From assembly GCF_004331345.1 (NCBI RefSeq), contig NZ_SJJZ01000001.1:1550001-1614000 (forward strand): DNA of 64,000 nt, in the 5' to 3' direction. The translations under genes were made by a program, and so were the position numbers. Below, piece after piece: positions 33,538 to 43,158 of the stretch (the first letter of the stretch is position 1; the number at the start of each line of letters is the position of its first letter). Below the pieces are notes generated by a model that had not been told where the DNA came from, ran no database searches, and saw nothing but the letters and a program-made list of their open reading frames with translations. The DNA comes from Kribbella soli (GTDB lineage Bacteria; Actinomycetota; Actinomycetes; Propionibacteriales; Kribbellaceae).

Positions 33538-33753
33538 ATGACCGCCCAGCACCACGATGTTCAGTCAAACCTTCCGGCCGACGCGCACTGCCCGGAGCCG
33601 GAGCGCACCGACCCACTCGGCCCGATCACGTTGCCGAAGCGGACCAAGGTCGGCGTACGGGCGATGGTCCTCGCGGGGACCGTCGGCCTGAGCGCGTTCG
33701 CGGCCGCGGCCGTCGTCGCGGCGCCCGACAGCATCCCGTGGACGACGATCTAG
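33538..33753 (+). CDS. LanM-linked small membrane-helix peptide, candidate precursor
   Basis: A 71-residue peptide with AAGGGGA six bases before the ATG, directly coupled to lanM. Residues 1-36 are polar with a lone Cys18 (ADAHCPEPE). A basic patch, KRTKVGVR (34-41), leads into a helix of about 20 hydrophobic residues (VLAGTVGLSAFAAAAVVAA, 44-62) and a short tail APDSIPWTTI. The tail and helix hold Ser/Thr (T48, S52, S65, T69, T70) but no cysteine, so normal lanthionine rings in the C-terminal part are impossible. It may be dehydrated only, cyclised through Cys18, or not be the substrate at all. No known family is recognised. Confidence 0.75.
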   Translation: MTAQHHDVQSNLPADAHCPEPERTDPLGPITLPKRTKVGVRAMVLAGTVGLSAFAAAAVVAAPDSIPWTTI

Positions 33754-33785
33754 GTCCAGGCGCCTACGAAACGTTTGACGGAGTG

Positions 33786-33812
33786 GCCGGCCGCTGTCCA
33801 GAAGCGGTCGGC
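33786..33812 (+). terminator. Stem-loop after the peptide gene
   Basis: GCCGGCCGCT (33786-33795) pairs with AGCGGTCGGC (33803-33812) with one G-T pair and a seven-base loop. It separates the lanM-peptide unit from the LAL regulator gene. Confidence 0.7.
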
Positions 33813-33864
33813 CTCCCGTCGAACAACCTGCGCTGACAACCATCCGTCGTTACAGTTGGCAACC

Positions 33865-36789
33865 ATGCAGACCCGCTCGCCGACTGTCGTCGGCAGAGAC
33901 CTAGAGATCGAGAGCCTTGACCGCCTGCTGGCCGAAGCCCGCGGCGGTCACGGTGGTGCGATCTTCCTGGTCGGCGAGCCCGGAATCGGCAAGAGCCGAT
34001 TGGCCGCGACAGCCACCGCCCAGGCCCTCGACGCCGGCATGACGACGCTGCGCGGACGGGTCGGCGCGATCGGGACGATGGTTGCGTTCCGCCCGTTCAC
34101 GGAGGCCCTGCTCTCACTGATCCGGCGCGGCGAGATGCCCACGACGGAGAGCCTCGGTCCGTACCGGCAGGTTCTCGGCCGGCTGGTGCCGGACTGGGAC
34201 GACGGCAGCGCACACGCCACCGCTGCGTCACCGGTCGTACTCGGTGAGGCAGTACTGCGGCTGCTTGCCCTGGCGGGCCGGGATCACGGTTGTCTGCTGG
34301 TACTCGAGGACCTGCACGGCTCCGACCCGGAGACGCTGGCCGTGATCGAGTACCTGCTCGACAACTTGGACGAGCAACCGATCGCACTGGTCGCGACGCT
34401 GCGGTCCGAGACCTGCGCGGCGTACGAACTGGCACAGCTGTCGGCACAGCGTGGTGCGGCCGAGCTGACCGAGCTGCACCCGCTCGGCCGGAGCGAAGTC
34501 GCGGAGCTCGCCGCGGGTTGTCTGGAGGTCGCGGTCAGCGGCGTACCCGAACAACTGGCGGATCAGTTGTGGAGCGACAGCGCCGGAATCCCTTTCATCG
34601 TCGAGGAACTGCTGCAGGAGGCGAGCCGCAGCGGCCAGCTGCTGTCCGGGCCGGACGGCAGCGTGCAGATCGTCGACGACCTGCAGACGAACGTCCCGCC
34701 CGCGGTGGTGCGCAGCATCAGCAGCCGTACGGCGCAGCTCGGGTCGCAGTCGCGCGACATCCTCGTGCTGGCCGCTGTGATCGGGCACCGGTTCCCACTG
34801 AGCGTCGTACGCACGGCGACGGGGACGGACGAACGTTTGCTGCTGGCAACGCTTCGGGCCGGTGTCGCAGCCCAGCTGGTCGGGCCGGACGAGCCGGCGC
34901 CGGACTGGTACGCGTTCCGGCATCCGCTGACCGCAGAATCGCTGCTCGCCGGTCTCACGCCGACCGAACGCTCCGCCTTGGCCAGTCGCTGCGCGGACGC
35001 GGTAGAGGAGCTGCATCCCGGTCTGCCGGGCGAGTGGTGCCCGATGGTCGCCGAGCTCGCCGAAACCGGTGGCGACCCGATCCGCGCCGGGCGGCTGTTC
35101 GCACTGGCCGGGCGCAGGTCGTTCGACGACGGCTCGACCGGGTCGGCGGCCAACCTGCTCGACCGCGCGAACAGCCTGCTCACCGCCGATCCCGACATCA
35201 GCCACCGGGCCGACGTTCTCGGTTCGCTGCTGCTCGCGCTGAGTGCGACCGGCCGCTTCGAGCACATCGCCGCGCATGCCGTGACCGTCGACGAGTTGGC
35301 GGACCGCAACCTCGACAGCCGCAAGGTCGCCGCGCTGCACGTCCAGCTCGCGAACGCCGAGATGATGGCCGGTCGCTGGTCGGCCGCGCTGGCCCACGTC
35401 ACGACCGCCCGGTCCCTGCTCGGCAGCAACGCCGGCGACGCCGACCTCGCGCCGGTGGACGTCGTCGCGGCGAACCTCGAACTCGCCCGCACGAGTCCCG
35501 GCCGGCTCAAGGCCGCCACCGAGCTCGCCACCCGCGCGGCCGCGGCGGCCGAACGCGCGAAGCTGCCCGAGGTCGCCTGCGAGGCGCTGCAACTGCTGGG
35601 CATCCTGGCCCGCGAACACGACCTCGACGAGTCGATCGACTACTTCCACCGGGCGCGGCAGGTCGCCGAGGACCACGCGATGACGTTCCAGCGGGTCGTC
35701 TCGCACATCCTCCAGGCAGGCACCATCTGCCTCGCCGAAGGCAGCATCCTCGAGCTGGAGCGGGCCCGTCAGCAGGCGCTGCGGATCGGCGCCATCCCGT
35801 TGGTGTACGAGGTGGACGGGATCCTCGGCCAGCAGGCGATCCTGCGGTCCGAGTACACACGCGCCGCAGAGATCATCGACGAGTGTCTCGAGGTCACTCG
35901 CCGGCTGCGGATGGGCCGGTCGGCGACGTACTTCCTGGCCACCAAGGCGATCCTCGAGGCGCACCAGGGCCGGCGGTCGGCGATGGAGTCGACGCTGGGC
36001 GAGGTCGCGAACTGGGGTGGCGAGCGGGCGTCGTACGAGCTGCCGTACTCGTACGGCCTGGCGCGGGCGTTCTGCGCGCTCCTGGAGGAGAACCGCGAGC
36101 TGGCCGACTCCGAGATGGCACAGGCCCTCGCGTACGACGCTCAGAACCCGACCACGCTGCACACAGCCGGAAAGAACGGTCTGGGGTTGTTCCTCGGCGT
36201 ACTGTCCGGCCGGAACGGCTGGGCGCACTTCGAGGTCGTCACCGCGACCGCTGCCAGTGGGATGCGGTGGAACAAGCAGTTCGTCCAGCTGGCTCATGCC
36301 GTTCTGCTCGGGCGGGACGGACAGGTGGACGCGGCGAACGCGATGGTGCTCGCGGCGACGGAGACCGCGTCGCTGTACCCGATGGCGCACCACCTCGGTC
36401 TGCGACTGGTGGCCGAGCCCGCCCACGCGGACGGGTGGGGTGAACCGGTCACGTGGTTGCGGCGGGCCGAGGACTACTTCCACAACGCCGACATCCAGGC
36501 AGTGGCGAGTGCGTGTCGCAGCCTGATGCGGCAACTCGGTGCGACAGTGTCACAGCGGCGGAGCGGTTCGGAACAGGTTCCGGCGTACCTCAGGCAGATG
36601 GGTATCACCACCCGTGAGTACGAGGTGTGCCGGCTGCTGGTGGACCGGATCGGGAACAAGTCGATCGCATCCCGGCTGCACATCTCGCCGCGAACCGTCG
36701 AGAAGCACGTGGCCAGCCTGATGACCAAGACGCAGCAACCGGACCGGGAGGCGCTCAGCAGTTTCGCCCGGACCGTACTTCAGGACTAA
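33865..36789 (+). CDS. LAL-type LuxR-family transcriptional regulator with AAA ATPase domain
   Basis: A 974-residue regulator. The N-terminal AAA/STAND-like ATPase has Walker A GEPGIGKSR (about 30-38) and Walker B LLVLEDLHG. A long TPR-like helical middle follows, and then a C-terminal LuxR helix-turn-helix (TTREYEVCRLLVDRI, SPRTVEKHVASL). Such LAL proteins are usual pathway activators of natural-product clusters. The ATG at 33865 begins MQTRSPTVVGRD, the standard family start; no good ribosome site precedes it and TACAGT lies nine bases upstream, so the transcript may be leaderless. Probably controls the LanM locus just upstream. Confidence 0.88.
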   Translation: MQTRSPTVVGRDLEIESLDRLLAEARGGHGGAIFLVGEPGIGKSRLAATATAQALDAGMTTLRGRVGAIGTMVAFRPFTEALLSLIRRGEMPTTESLGPYRQVLGRLVPDWDDGSAHATAASPVVLGEAVLRLLALAGRDHGCLLVLEDLHGSDPETLAVIEYLLDNLDEQPIALVATLRSETCAAYELAQLSAQRGAAELTELHPLGRSEVAELAAGCLEVAVSGVPEQLADQLWSDSAGIPFIVEELLQEASRSGQLLSGPDGSVQIVDDLQTNVPPAVVRSISSRTAQLGSQSRDILVLAAVIGHRFPLSVVRTATGTDERLLLATLRAGVAAQLVGPDEPAPDWYAFRHPLTAESLLAGLTPTERSALASRCADAVEELHPGLPGEWCPMVAELAETGGDPIRAGRLFALAGRRSFDDGSTGSAANLLDRANSLLTADPDISHRADVLGSLLLALSATGRFEHIAAHAVTVDELADRNLDSRKVAALHVQLANAEMMAGRWSAALAHVTTARSLLGSNAGDADLAPVDVVAANLELARTSPGRLKAATELATRAAAAAERAKLPEVACEALQLLGILAREHDLDESIDYFHRARQVAEDHAMTFQRVVSHILQAGTICLAEGSILELERARQQALRIGAIPLVYEVDGILGQQAILRSEYTRAAEIIDECLEVTRRLRMGRSATYFLATKAILEAHQGRRSAMESTLGEVANWGGERASYELPYSYGLARAFCALLEENRELADSEMAQALAYDAQNPTTLHTAGKNGLGLFLGVLSGRNGWAHFEVVTATAASGMRWNKQFVQLAHAVLLGRDGQVDAANAMVLAATETASLYPMAHHLGLRLVAEPAHADGWGEPVTWLRRAEDYFHNADIQAVASACRSLMRQLGATVSQRRSGSEQVPAYLRQMGITTREYEVCRLLVDRIGNKSIASRLHISPRTVEKHVASLMTKTQQPDREALSSFARTVLQD

Positions 36790-36801
36790 GTTGTCGACTC
36801 A

Positions 36802-36827
36802 CCCACCGGTATCCGCCAGTCGGTGGG
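36802..36827 (+). terminator. Stem-loop after the LAL regulator gene
   Basis: CCCACCG (36802-36808) pairs with CGGTGGG (36821-36827) around a 12-base loop, 13 bases after the stop. Confidence 0.5.
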
Positions 36828-36894
36828 GTCAAATGGACAGTATTTACGAACGCTCGCTATCTATACTGTGCGGGTGGCAGGCAAGGGGTCGGAC

Positions 36895-38124
36895 ATGAGC
36901 AAGGGAACGGTCGGCGGCGGCGGTACGACGATGCTGCGGCGGATCAACGTGGCCGCGGTCCTGGACGCGGTACGCCGCTCCGCGCCCGCACCGTTGCGCG
37001 TCGCCGAGCTGGTCGAGCGCACCGGCCTGGCCAGACCGACGGTCGCCCAGGCCGTTGACGAGCTGCTCGACGCCGGCTGGCTGCAGCAACACGGCCCCGA
37101 CTCCGCGGACCGCTCGCTCGGTCGCCCGGCCATCCGCGTCTCACTGCGTGGCCGCGCCGCACCGGTGCTCGGACTCGACGTCGGCCCGCACCGGGTCACC
37201 GTCGGCGTCTCGGACCTGGCCGGCCGCAAGCTCTCGCTGGTACGGCGCTCAGGACCCGGATGGACCGCGCAGCAGCTGCTCGGAGTCATCGGTGAGGTCA
37301 TCAACGAGGCCCTGGCCGAGGCCGAGGTGCCGGCCGAGGACATCGCCGCCGTGGTCGCCGCGAGCCCGGGCATCGTCGACGAGCACACCGGCCGGGTCCA
37401 GCTGGTCCCGAGTGTGCCGGGCTGGTCGGCGATCGACCTGATCAAACACGTCCGCGGTCTGCTCGACTGCCCGGTCATGCTGGACAACGACGCCAACCTG
37501 GCCGCGCTGGCGATCGCCGCCGCACGCGGCGGGACCGGCACGCTGCTGGCGGTCCAGTGGGGTGAGCGGCTCGGTGCGGGCATCGTCATCGACGGCCGGT
37601 TGCACCGTGGCACCGGGGCGGCCGGTGAGATCGGCTTCATCGCCACCGACACGGACGACGTGATCAACCCGGAGGACAGCCGCGGCCCCTTGGAGCGTGC
37701 GGTCGGCTCGGAGGCGATCGCCGCGCTGGGTCGTCAGGCCGCGCTCGACAACCCGCAGTCGCGGCTGGCCGAGCTGGGTGGAGAGCAGCTGGACACGGCG
37801 GACGTGTTCGCCGCTGCGGCGGAGCGCGACCCGGTGGCGCAGGCCGTCGTACAGCAGGTCGCCCGGACGTTCGCACGCGCATTGGCGCCGTCCGTGCTCG
37901 TGCTGGACCCGACTGCGGTGGTGATCGGTGGCGGTGTCGCCCGCGCCGGCGCCGTACTGCTGGACGCCATCTCGGACCAGTTGCGCCTCCTGACGCTCAA
38001 CCACCCGAAGCTGGAGCTCTCCGCCCTGGCCGAGGACGCCGTGGTCACCGGTGCCATGCGGATGGCGCTCGACGAGGTCTGGCAACGCAAGCTGCCAACT
38101 CCAGCGATGACCAGCACTACCTAG
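36895..38124 (+). CDS. ROK-family transcriptional regulator
   Basis: A 409-residue protein. The N-terminal winged helix-turn-helix reads LRVAELVERTGLARPTVAQAVDELL, followed by an ROK sugar-kinase-like domain (GLDVGPHRVTVGVSD, DNDANLAALA, GAAGEIGFI). The CxCGxxGC zinc motif of many ROK proteins is absent after GEIGF. It may therefore be a pure regulator with altered sugar sensing. The ATG at 36895 is preceded by AAGGGG; upstream GTG codons are possible. A TATACT at 36862-36867 is a good -10 box. It probably controls sugar genes elsewhere, since none lie immediately downstream. Confidence 0.83.
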   Translation: MSKGTVGGGGTTMLRRINVAAVLDAVRRSAPAPLRVAELVERTGLARPTVAQAVDELLDAGWLQQHGPDSADRSLGRPAIRVSLRGRAAPVLGLDVGPHRVTVGVSDLAGRKLSLVRRSGPGWTAQQLLGVIGEVINEALAEAEVPAEDIAAVVAASPGIVDEHTGRVQLVPSVPGWSAIDLIKHVRGLLDCPVMLDNDANLAALAIAAARGGTGTLLAVQWGERLGAGIVIDGRLHRGTGAAGEIGFIATDTDDVINPEDSRGPLERAVGSEAIAALGRQAALDNPQSRLAELGGEQLDTADVFAAAAERDPVAQAVVQQVARTFARALAPSVLVLDPTAVVIGGGVARAGAVLLDAISDQLRLLTLNHPKLELSALAEDAVVTGAMRMALDEVWQRKLPTPAMTSTT

Positions 38125-38219
38125 TCATCACTCATTGTGCAAGTCCACTACAGACGATTACTGCCACGACCGTTTCAGTGGAATGAGCGTAAAGCACTCC
38201 GGGCGCTGAGGGGAAGGGT

Positions 38220-38969
38220 CTACCGGCGGACTGCGGCGGCGATGGCGTCGGGGCGGTCGAGGTGGACCAGGTGCGCCGAGTCGGCCAGGACCTCGACCGT
38301 TCCACCCAAGGTGTCAGCCAGACGTTGCTGGCCGGCCAGCCAGCTGCCGGCGGTGAAGCGCGACGTACCGCCGGTCGCCACCAGGAGAGACGTCGGAGCG
38401 ATTGCGCCGACCGGACCGGCGACCAGCTTGGCCACCTCTGCGGCCAGCTCCCAGCTGCCCGCGAGCTCGTCCCAGAACAGCAGCCACGACCTGTCCCCGC
38501 CGTACCGTGCCTTGGCCGTTGCTTTCGACAACAGGTCGTGGTTCGACGTGCTGCCGAGCCGCACGATCAACCGTCGTACCGCAGGACCGAGCAGCTGCGG
38601 TACGCCGATCCGCCCGAGGAACCGCGCCGCCGAGCGAGCCACCCGGTCACCACGCGTCCCGGGATAGAATGCACGCCACCCCGTCTCCGACGTGAGGCTG
38701 CTGTCGACCAGCACCAACCGGGCCACCTCGAGCGGCCGCGTCAGCGCCCAGCGCAGTGCGGCCAGTCCGCCGATCGAGTGCCCGATCAGTCCGATCTCCG
38801 CATCGGGCCGTACGCCGACTGCCGTCCGCAACGCGTCGACGTCCGAGGTGATCGACGTACGCCACGGATCGATGACGCGAACATCCTCGTCCGGGAGCAA
38901 CTCGACAAGCCGGCTGAACTCCTCCGGAGTCTCAGCCAGCCCAGGCAACACGATCCACGTCACGGCCAT
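38220..38969 (-). CDS. Alpha/beta hydrolase
   Basis: A 249-residue hydrolase. The nucleophile is in GHSIGG, an acidic residue lies in the C-terminal part, and the histidine is in DSAHLVHLDRP. The start MAVTWIVLPGLAETPEEF gives the first strand and oxyanion region at the usual place; the frame is open upstream but would run far into the previous gene. It overlaps the end of the DUF998 gene by ten bases and is cotranscribed with it. Substrate unknown. Confidence 0.82.
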   Translation of the reverse strand: MAVTWIVLPGLAETPEEFSRLVELLPDEDVRVIDPWRTSITSDVDALRTAVGVRPDAEIGLIGHSIGGLAALRWALTRPLEVARLVLVDSSLTSETGWRAFYPGTRGDRVARSAARFLGRIGVPQLLGPAVRRLIVRLGSTSNHDLLSKATAKARYGGDRSWLLFWDELAGSWELAAEVAKLVAGPVGAIAPTSLLVATGGTSRFTAGSWLAGQQRLADTLGGTVEVLADSAHLVHLDRPDAIAAAVRR

Positions 38970-39649
38970 CGAGATAAAGCGTGCCTCAGAGCTGGTAATA
39001 CTGTCCCCAGCATTAAGCAGACGAGCGCGACAGAGACGCGTTGCAGGATGCCTGGGGCATCCAGTTCGTTGCCAGTGAGGACGTCGCTCCCGGTCTGCAG
39101 GCCGAGCCACGTCTGCGTTACTGCGACCGCTCCGGCCAGTACGGCGACCGCCTTGCCCCACGGACCGCCCCAGCCGCTCTTGCGGAGTACGAGGACCGCG
39201 AAGACGCCCATGGCGATGCTGCCGAGACCTGCGAGGGTCGAGGTCACCTCATGGAGCACCAGCGCCACTCCGACCTGGCCGTTCGCCTCTGCCGCTCGGC
39301 ACGCCGCACTGGCCGACGGTGCACAGTCCATCGGCGAGAACGAGTCGAACAACGTGCCGAGCCCGAAAACCGTCGTACTGATCAGCAGACCGGTCAGCTC
39401 CCACTGCGACCGCGCCGCCGGCCTGGCCAGCAGTACGGCGACCAGCAGCAACACGCCCGTAGCCAGGTCCATCCCGCGCGCGTAGAGACTCGTGGACTGG
39501 TCCCGCGCCCCCAGCTCGCTGAGGAACGAACTGTGGACGTCCAGCGGGAATCCGGCCGCCACCTCGAGCAGCAGGCTGCAGTACAGCACGCCGGCGGCAA
39601 GCATCAGATTGCGGATCAGGCGGTAAGGGACGGCGACCATGCACAACAC
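38960..39649 (-). CDS. DUF998-family membrane protein
   Basis: About 229 residues with six hydrophobic segments. The extracellular loop LSELGARDQSTSLYARG and the later FSPMDC...C loop are typical of DUF998. Function unknown. Start at 39649 or at an ATG nine bases later. First gene of a two-gene operon with the alpha/beta hydrolase. Divergent from lysX, with about 100 bases between them. Confidence 0.78.
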   Translation of the reverse strand: MLCMVAVPYRLIRNLMLAAGVLYCSLLLEVAAGFPLDVHSSFLSELGARDQSTSLYARGMDLATGVLLLVAVLLARPAARSQWELTGLLISTTVFGLGTLFDSFSPMDCAPSASAACRAAEANGQVGVALVLHEVTSTLAGLGSIAMGVFAVLVLRKSGWGGPWGKAVAVLAGAVAVTQTWLGLQTGSDVLTGNELDAPGILQRVSVALVCLMLGTVLPALRHALSRWP

Positions 39650-39749
39650 CGTCGCATGTCAACCAAAGTCTTGACTGTGGCGTCAGCTGTACCGTCGAGG
39701 TAGTGCTAGGTCGACCGAAGTCGCAGCGAACTAGTGGGATGATCGGCTG

Positions 39750-42700
39750 GTGCGGTCGGAACAAGCAGCAGTGATCCCGGTGTGGCAGCACCGGGCCGCG
39801 GTCTGGGTGGGCCGCGTCGTCGTGCTTGCCTCGGTGTGGTCCTTCATCGCCATCCCGCTGCACGTGGGCGCGCCGAAGTTCGTCAAGCACGTCGATTTCG
39901 CGTTCGACTTCGTCGGCATCCCGGCCGGGCACACGATCTTCTCCGCCGTCTACCTCGCGGTGGTCGGCAGCGCGCTGCTGCGCGGCAAGCGCGCCGCCCT
40001 GCTCTGGGTGCTGTGGGTCTTCGAGGCGCTCTGGTTCCTCGCACAGGTCGCCGGGATCGCGTTCACCAGCGTCCGGTTGGCCAACCCGACGGACGCGGAC
40101 CTGCTCCGCGACTTCGGTCCGGCCAGCGTGCAGGATCTCGAGTGGGGCATCGTCCAGGCGGTCGTGGTCGCCGCGATCGTCGCGCTGTTGTGGACGATCC
40201 GCGGCGCCTTCCCGGCCCGGCTCGCGCCCGGAAGCCGGCGGCTCGCGGTCGGCGCACTGGTGTTCGGCATGCTGATCTCGATCGCGGTCAGCGTCACCCT
40301 CACCCAGATCTTCCCGCGCACGCTCAGCGGGCAACGGCAGAAGATCGGCTGGGCGGTGATCGCCGCGCTCGGCCAGTCGCGCAGCAAGATGGGCGGTCAC
40401 GAGGGCCACGGCTGGATCGGCCTGACCGTCGGCGCGATCTCGGCGGCCTCGCTGGTGCTGGCGTTCTGGATCTTCCTCCGCTCGGTCCAGCGGGTCCGGT
40501 ACCTGACCCAGCCCGAGGAACTCGAGGTACGGCGCCTGCTCCTGCTGCACGGCGAGCGGGACTCCCTCGGGTACTTCGCCACCCGCCGGGACAAGGCGGT
40601 CGTGTTCGCACCCGGCAACGACGCCGCGATCGCGTACCGGGTGGTCAACGGCGTCAGCCTGGCCAGTGGCGATCCGCTCGGCGACCCGGTCGCCTGGCCG
40701 GCGGCGATCCAGCGCTGGCTCGCCGAAGCCCGTACGTACGGCTGGTCCCCGGCGGTGCTGTCGGCGAGCGAGGAGGCGGCGCAGGCGTACGTCGACGCCG
40801 GCCTCCGCGCACTGTCGATGGGCGACGAGGCGATCATCGACGTCGCGGACTTCACCCTCGAAGGCCGCACGATGCGACCGGTCCGCCAGGCCGTGACGCG
40901 GGTCCAGCGGGCCGGGTACCACGCCGAGGTCGTGCGGCACGGAGACCTGTCTCCGGAGACGCTGGCGCGGTACGTCCACCTTGCGGAGAAGTGGCGCGGC
41001 GCGCGGACCGAGCGCGGGTTCTCGATGGCGCTCGGGCGGCTCGGCGATCCGGCCGACTCGCGCTGCGTGATGGTGATCGCCCGGGACGCCGACGGCGTCG
41101 TCCGCGGGCTGTTGTCGTTCGCCCCGTGGGGTGTCCGGGGCGTGTCGCTGGATCTGATGCGGCGCGATCCCGAGTCCGTGAACGGGTTGATGGAGTTCAT
41201 GGTGACCTCGCTGATCGACGCCTGCGGCGACCTCGGCGTACACCGGATCTCGCTGAACTTCGCGATGTTCCGGGAGATCTTCAGCGACGCCGAGCGGGTC
41301 GGCGCGGGACCGGTACTGCGACTCACGAACGCGTTGCTGACCGCGGGATCACGCTTCTGGCAGCTGGAGAGCCTGTACCAGTCGAACGAGAAGTACTTGC
41401 CGCGCTGGTCGCCCCGGTTGATGTGCTACTCGCGAGGCGCTTCGCTCGCGCAGGTGGTGCTGGCAGCCGGTACCGCGGAGGGCTTCCTGCCGGCGCCGCG
41501 GCCGTGGACCCGCGTCGACAGTGTCGAGGCAGCGGAGCGGCACGCGATCATGGCCGCGGACGGTCGCGCGTTCGCAACCGCCGTACACGAGCAGGAAGAG
41601 GAGTTGCTGAGGCCGGCGTTGCCGACGCGGAAGCTCACCGAGCAGGAGCAGATCCGGCGTACCAAGCTCGCCGAGCTCGTTGCTGCGGGCATCGATCCGT
41701 ACCCGGTCGAGGTGCCGCGGACGGAGACGCTGGAACAGGTCCGGGAGCTGTACCCGAACCTGCCGCCGGACCATCACACCGGGCACACGGCGTCCGTGAC
41801 CGGCCGGGTGCTGCGGATGCGGAGCCACGGCGGCCTCGCGTTCGCGCAGCTGCAGGACGGGCTCACGCAGCTGCAGGTGATGCTGACGGCCGAGTCCTGT
41901 GGCGACGTGCCGCTGGACCAATGGCAGCGACTTGTCGACATCGGCGATCACGTGAGCGTCACCGGCGAGGTCGTCACGAGCCGCCGGGGTGAGCTGTCGA
42001 TCGCCGCGACGTCTTGGGTGATGGCGGCGAAGTGCCTGCATCCGCTGCCCGACAAGCGGAAGGGATTCACCGACCCCGAGGCGCGGGTCCGGCAGCGCCA
42101 CCTCGACCTGGTGATGAACCCGGAGTCGCTGCGGATGATGCAGCAACGCAGTGCCGCAGTACGGGCCCTGCGCAACGGTTTCGAGACGCGTGGGTTCATC
42201 GAGGTCGAGACGCCGATGCTGCAGGCGGTGCACGGCGGTGCGAACGCGCGGCCGTTCGTCACGCACATCAACGCCTACGACACCGAGCTGTTCCTGCGGA
42301 TCGCGCCGGAGCTGTACCTGAAGCGGCTGAGTGTCGGCGGGATGGGCAAGATCTTCGAGCTGAACCGGAACTTCCGCAACGAGGGCGCCGACGCGACCCA
42401 CAACCCGGAGTTCACCTCGGTCGAGGCCTACCAGCCGTACGCCGACTACCACGTGATGCGTGAGCTCACCCGGGAGCTGCTGATCGAGGCCGCGACCGCG
42501 GTGCACGGCAAGCCCGTCGTACGCCGGGACGGCGAGGAGATCGACATCTCGGGCGAGTGGCCGGTCGTCACCGTCCACGACGCTGTCGGCCGGGCCGCCG
42601 GTACGGCGATCGACTCGGAGACGCCCGCGGACCAGCTCCGGGAGTTGTGCGCGGAGCACGGCGTCCACACGACGTTCGAGATGACGGCCGGCGAACTCGT

Positions 42701-43106
42701 CCTGGAGCTGTACGACGAGCTCGTCGAGCCGAACACCACGCTGCCGACGTTCTACACCGACTTCCCGCTCGAGACGTCCCCGCTGACCCGCAACCACCGC
42801 ACGAATCCACGGCTCGCCGAGCGCTGGGACCTGGTCGCGTTCGGGGCCGAGATCGGTACGGCGTACTCCGAGCTCGTCGACCCGGTCGAGCAGCGCCGCC
42901 GGCTCACCGAACAGTCCTTGAAGGCCGCCGCCGGCGACCCCGAGGCGATGTCGCTGGACGAGGACTTCCTGTCGGCGCTCGAGTACGCGATGCCTCCGAC
43001 CGGCGGTCTGGGCATCGGCGTCGACCGGGTCATGATGATGCTCACCGGTCAGAACATCCGCAGCACACTGGCGTTCCCGTTCGTCCGTCCCACACCACGG
43101 GACTGA
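39750..43106 (+). CDS. lysX: Bifunctional lysylphosphatidylglycerol synthetase / lysyl-tRNA synthetase LysX
   Basis: A 1118-residue fusion. The N-terminal membrane part (about 1-240) has six or so helices. A DUF2156 GNAT-like transferase domain follows (LSFAPWGVRGVSLDLMRRD). From about 630 comes a class II LysRS with its OB-fold (GRVLRMRSHGGLAFAQLQDG), motif 2 (FRNEGADATHNPEFTS) and motif 3 (GLGIGVDRVMMML). The protein charges tRNA with lysine and transfers it to phosphatidylglycerol, lowering membrane charge and protecting against cationic peptides, as shown for the mycobacterial homologue. The GTG at 39750 gives an N-terminus matching the family. Confidence 0.92.
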   Translation: MRSEQAAVIPVWQHRAAVWVGRVVVLASVWSFIAIPLHVGAPKFVKHVDFAFDFVGIPAGHTIFSAVYLAVVGSALLRGKRAALLWVLWVFEALWFLAQVAGIAFTSVRLANPTDADLLRDFGPASVQDLEWGIVQAVVVAAIVALLWTIRGAFPARLAPGSRRLAVGALVFGMLISIAVSVTLTQIFPRTLSGQRQKIGWAVIAALGQSRSKMGGHEGHGWIGLTVGAISAASLVLAFWIFLRSVQRVRYLTQPEELEVRRLLLLHGERDSLGYFATRRDKAVVFAPGNDAAIAYRVVNGVSLASGDPLGDPVAWPAAIQRWLAEARTYGWSPAVLSASEEAAQAYVDAGLRALSMGDEAIIDVADFTLEGRTMRPVRQAVTRVQRAGYHAEVVRHGDLSPETLARYVHLAEKWRGARTERGFSMALGRLGDPADSRCVMVIARDADGVVRGLLSFAPWGVRGVSLDLMRRDPESVNGLMEFMVTSLIDACGDLGVHRISLNFAMFREIFSDAERVGAGPVLRLTNALLTAGSRFWQLESLYQSNEKYLPRWSPRLMCYSRGASLAQVVLAAGTAEGFLPAPRPWTRVDSVEAAERHAIMAADGRAFATAVHEQEEELLRPALPTRKLTEQEQIRRTKLAELVAAGIDPYPVEVPRTETLEQVRELYPNLPPDHHTGHTASVTGRVLRMRSHGGLAFAQLQDGLTQLQVMLTAESCGDVPLDQWQRLVDIGDHVSVTGEVVTSRRGELSIAATSWVMAAKCLHPLPDKRKGFTDPEARVRQRHLDLVMNPESLRMMQQRSAAVRALRNGFETRGFIEVETPMLQAVHGGANARPFVTHINAYDTELFLRIAPELYLKRLSVGGMGKIFELNRNFRNEGADATHNPEFTSVEAYQPYADYHVMRELTRELLIEAATAVHGKPVVRRDGEEIDISGEWPVVTVHDAVGRAAGTAIDSETPADQLRELCAEHGVHTTFEMTAGELVLELYDELVEPNTTLPTFYTDFPLETSPLTRNHRTNPRLAERWDLVAFGAEIGTAYSELVDPVEQRRRLTEQSLKAAAGDPEAMSLDEDFLSALEYAMPPTGGLGIGVDRVMMMLTGQNIRSTLAFPFVRPTPRD

Positions 43107-43158
43107 TGCCTTACCCTTGACCCTCACGGGTTGGGGAACCTGGGGGGTTGGGGTGGGG

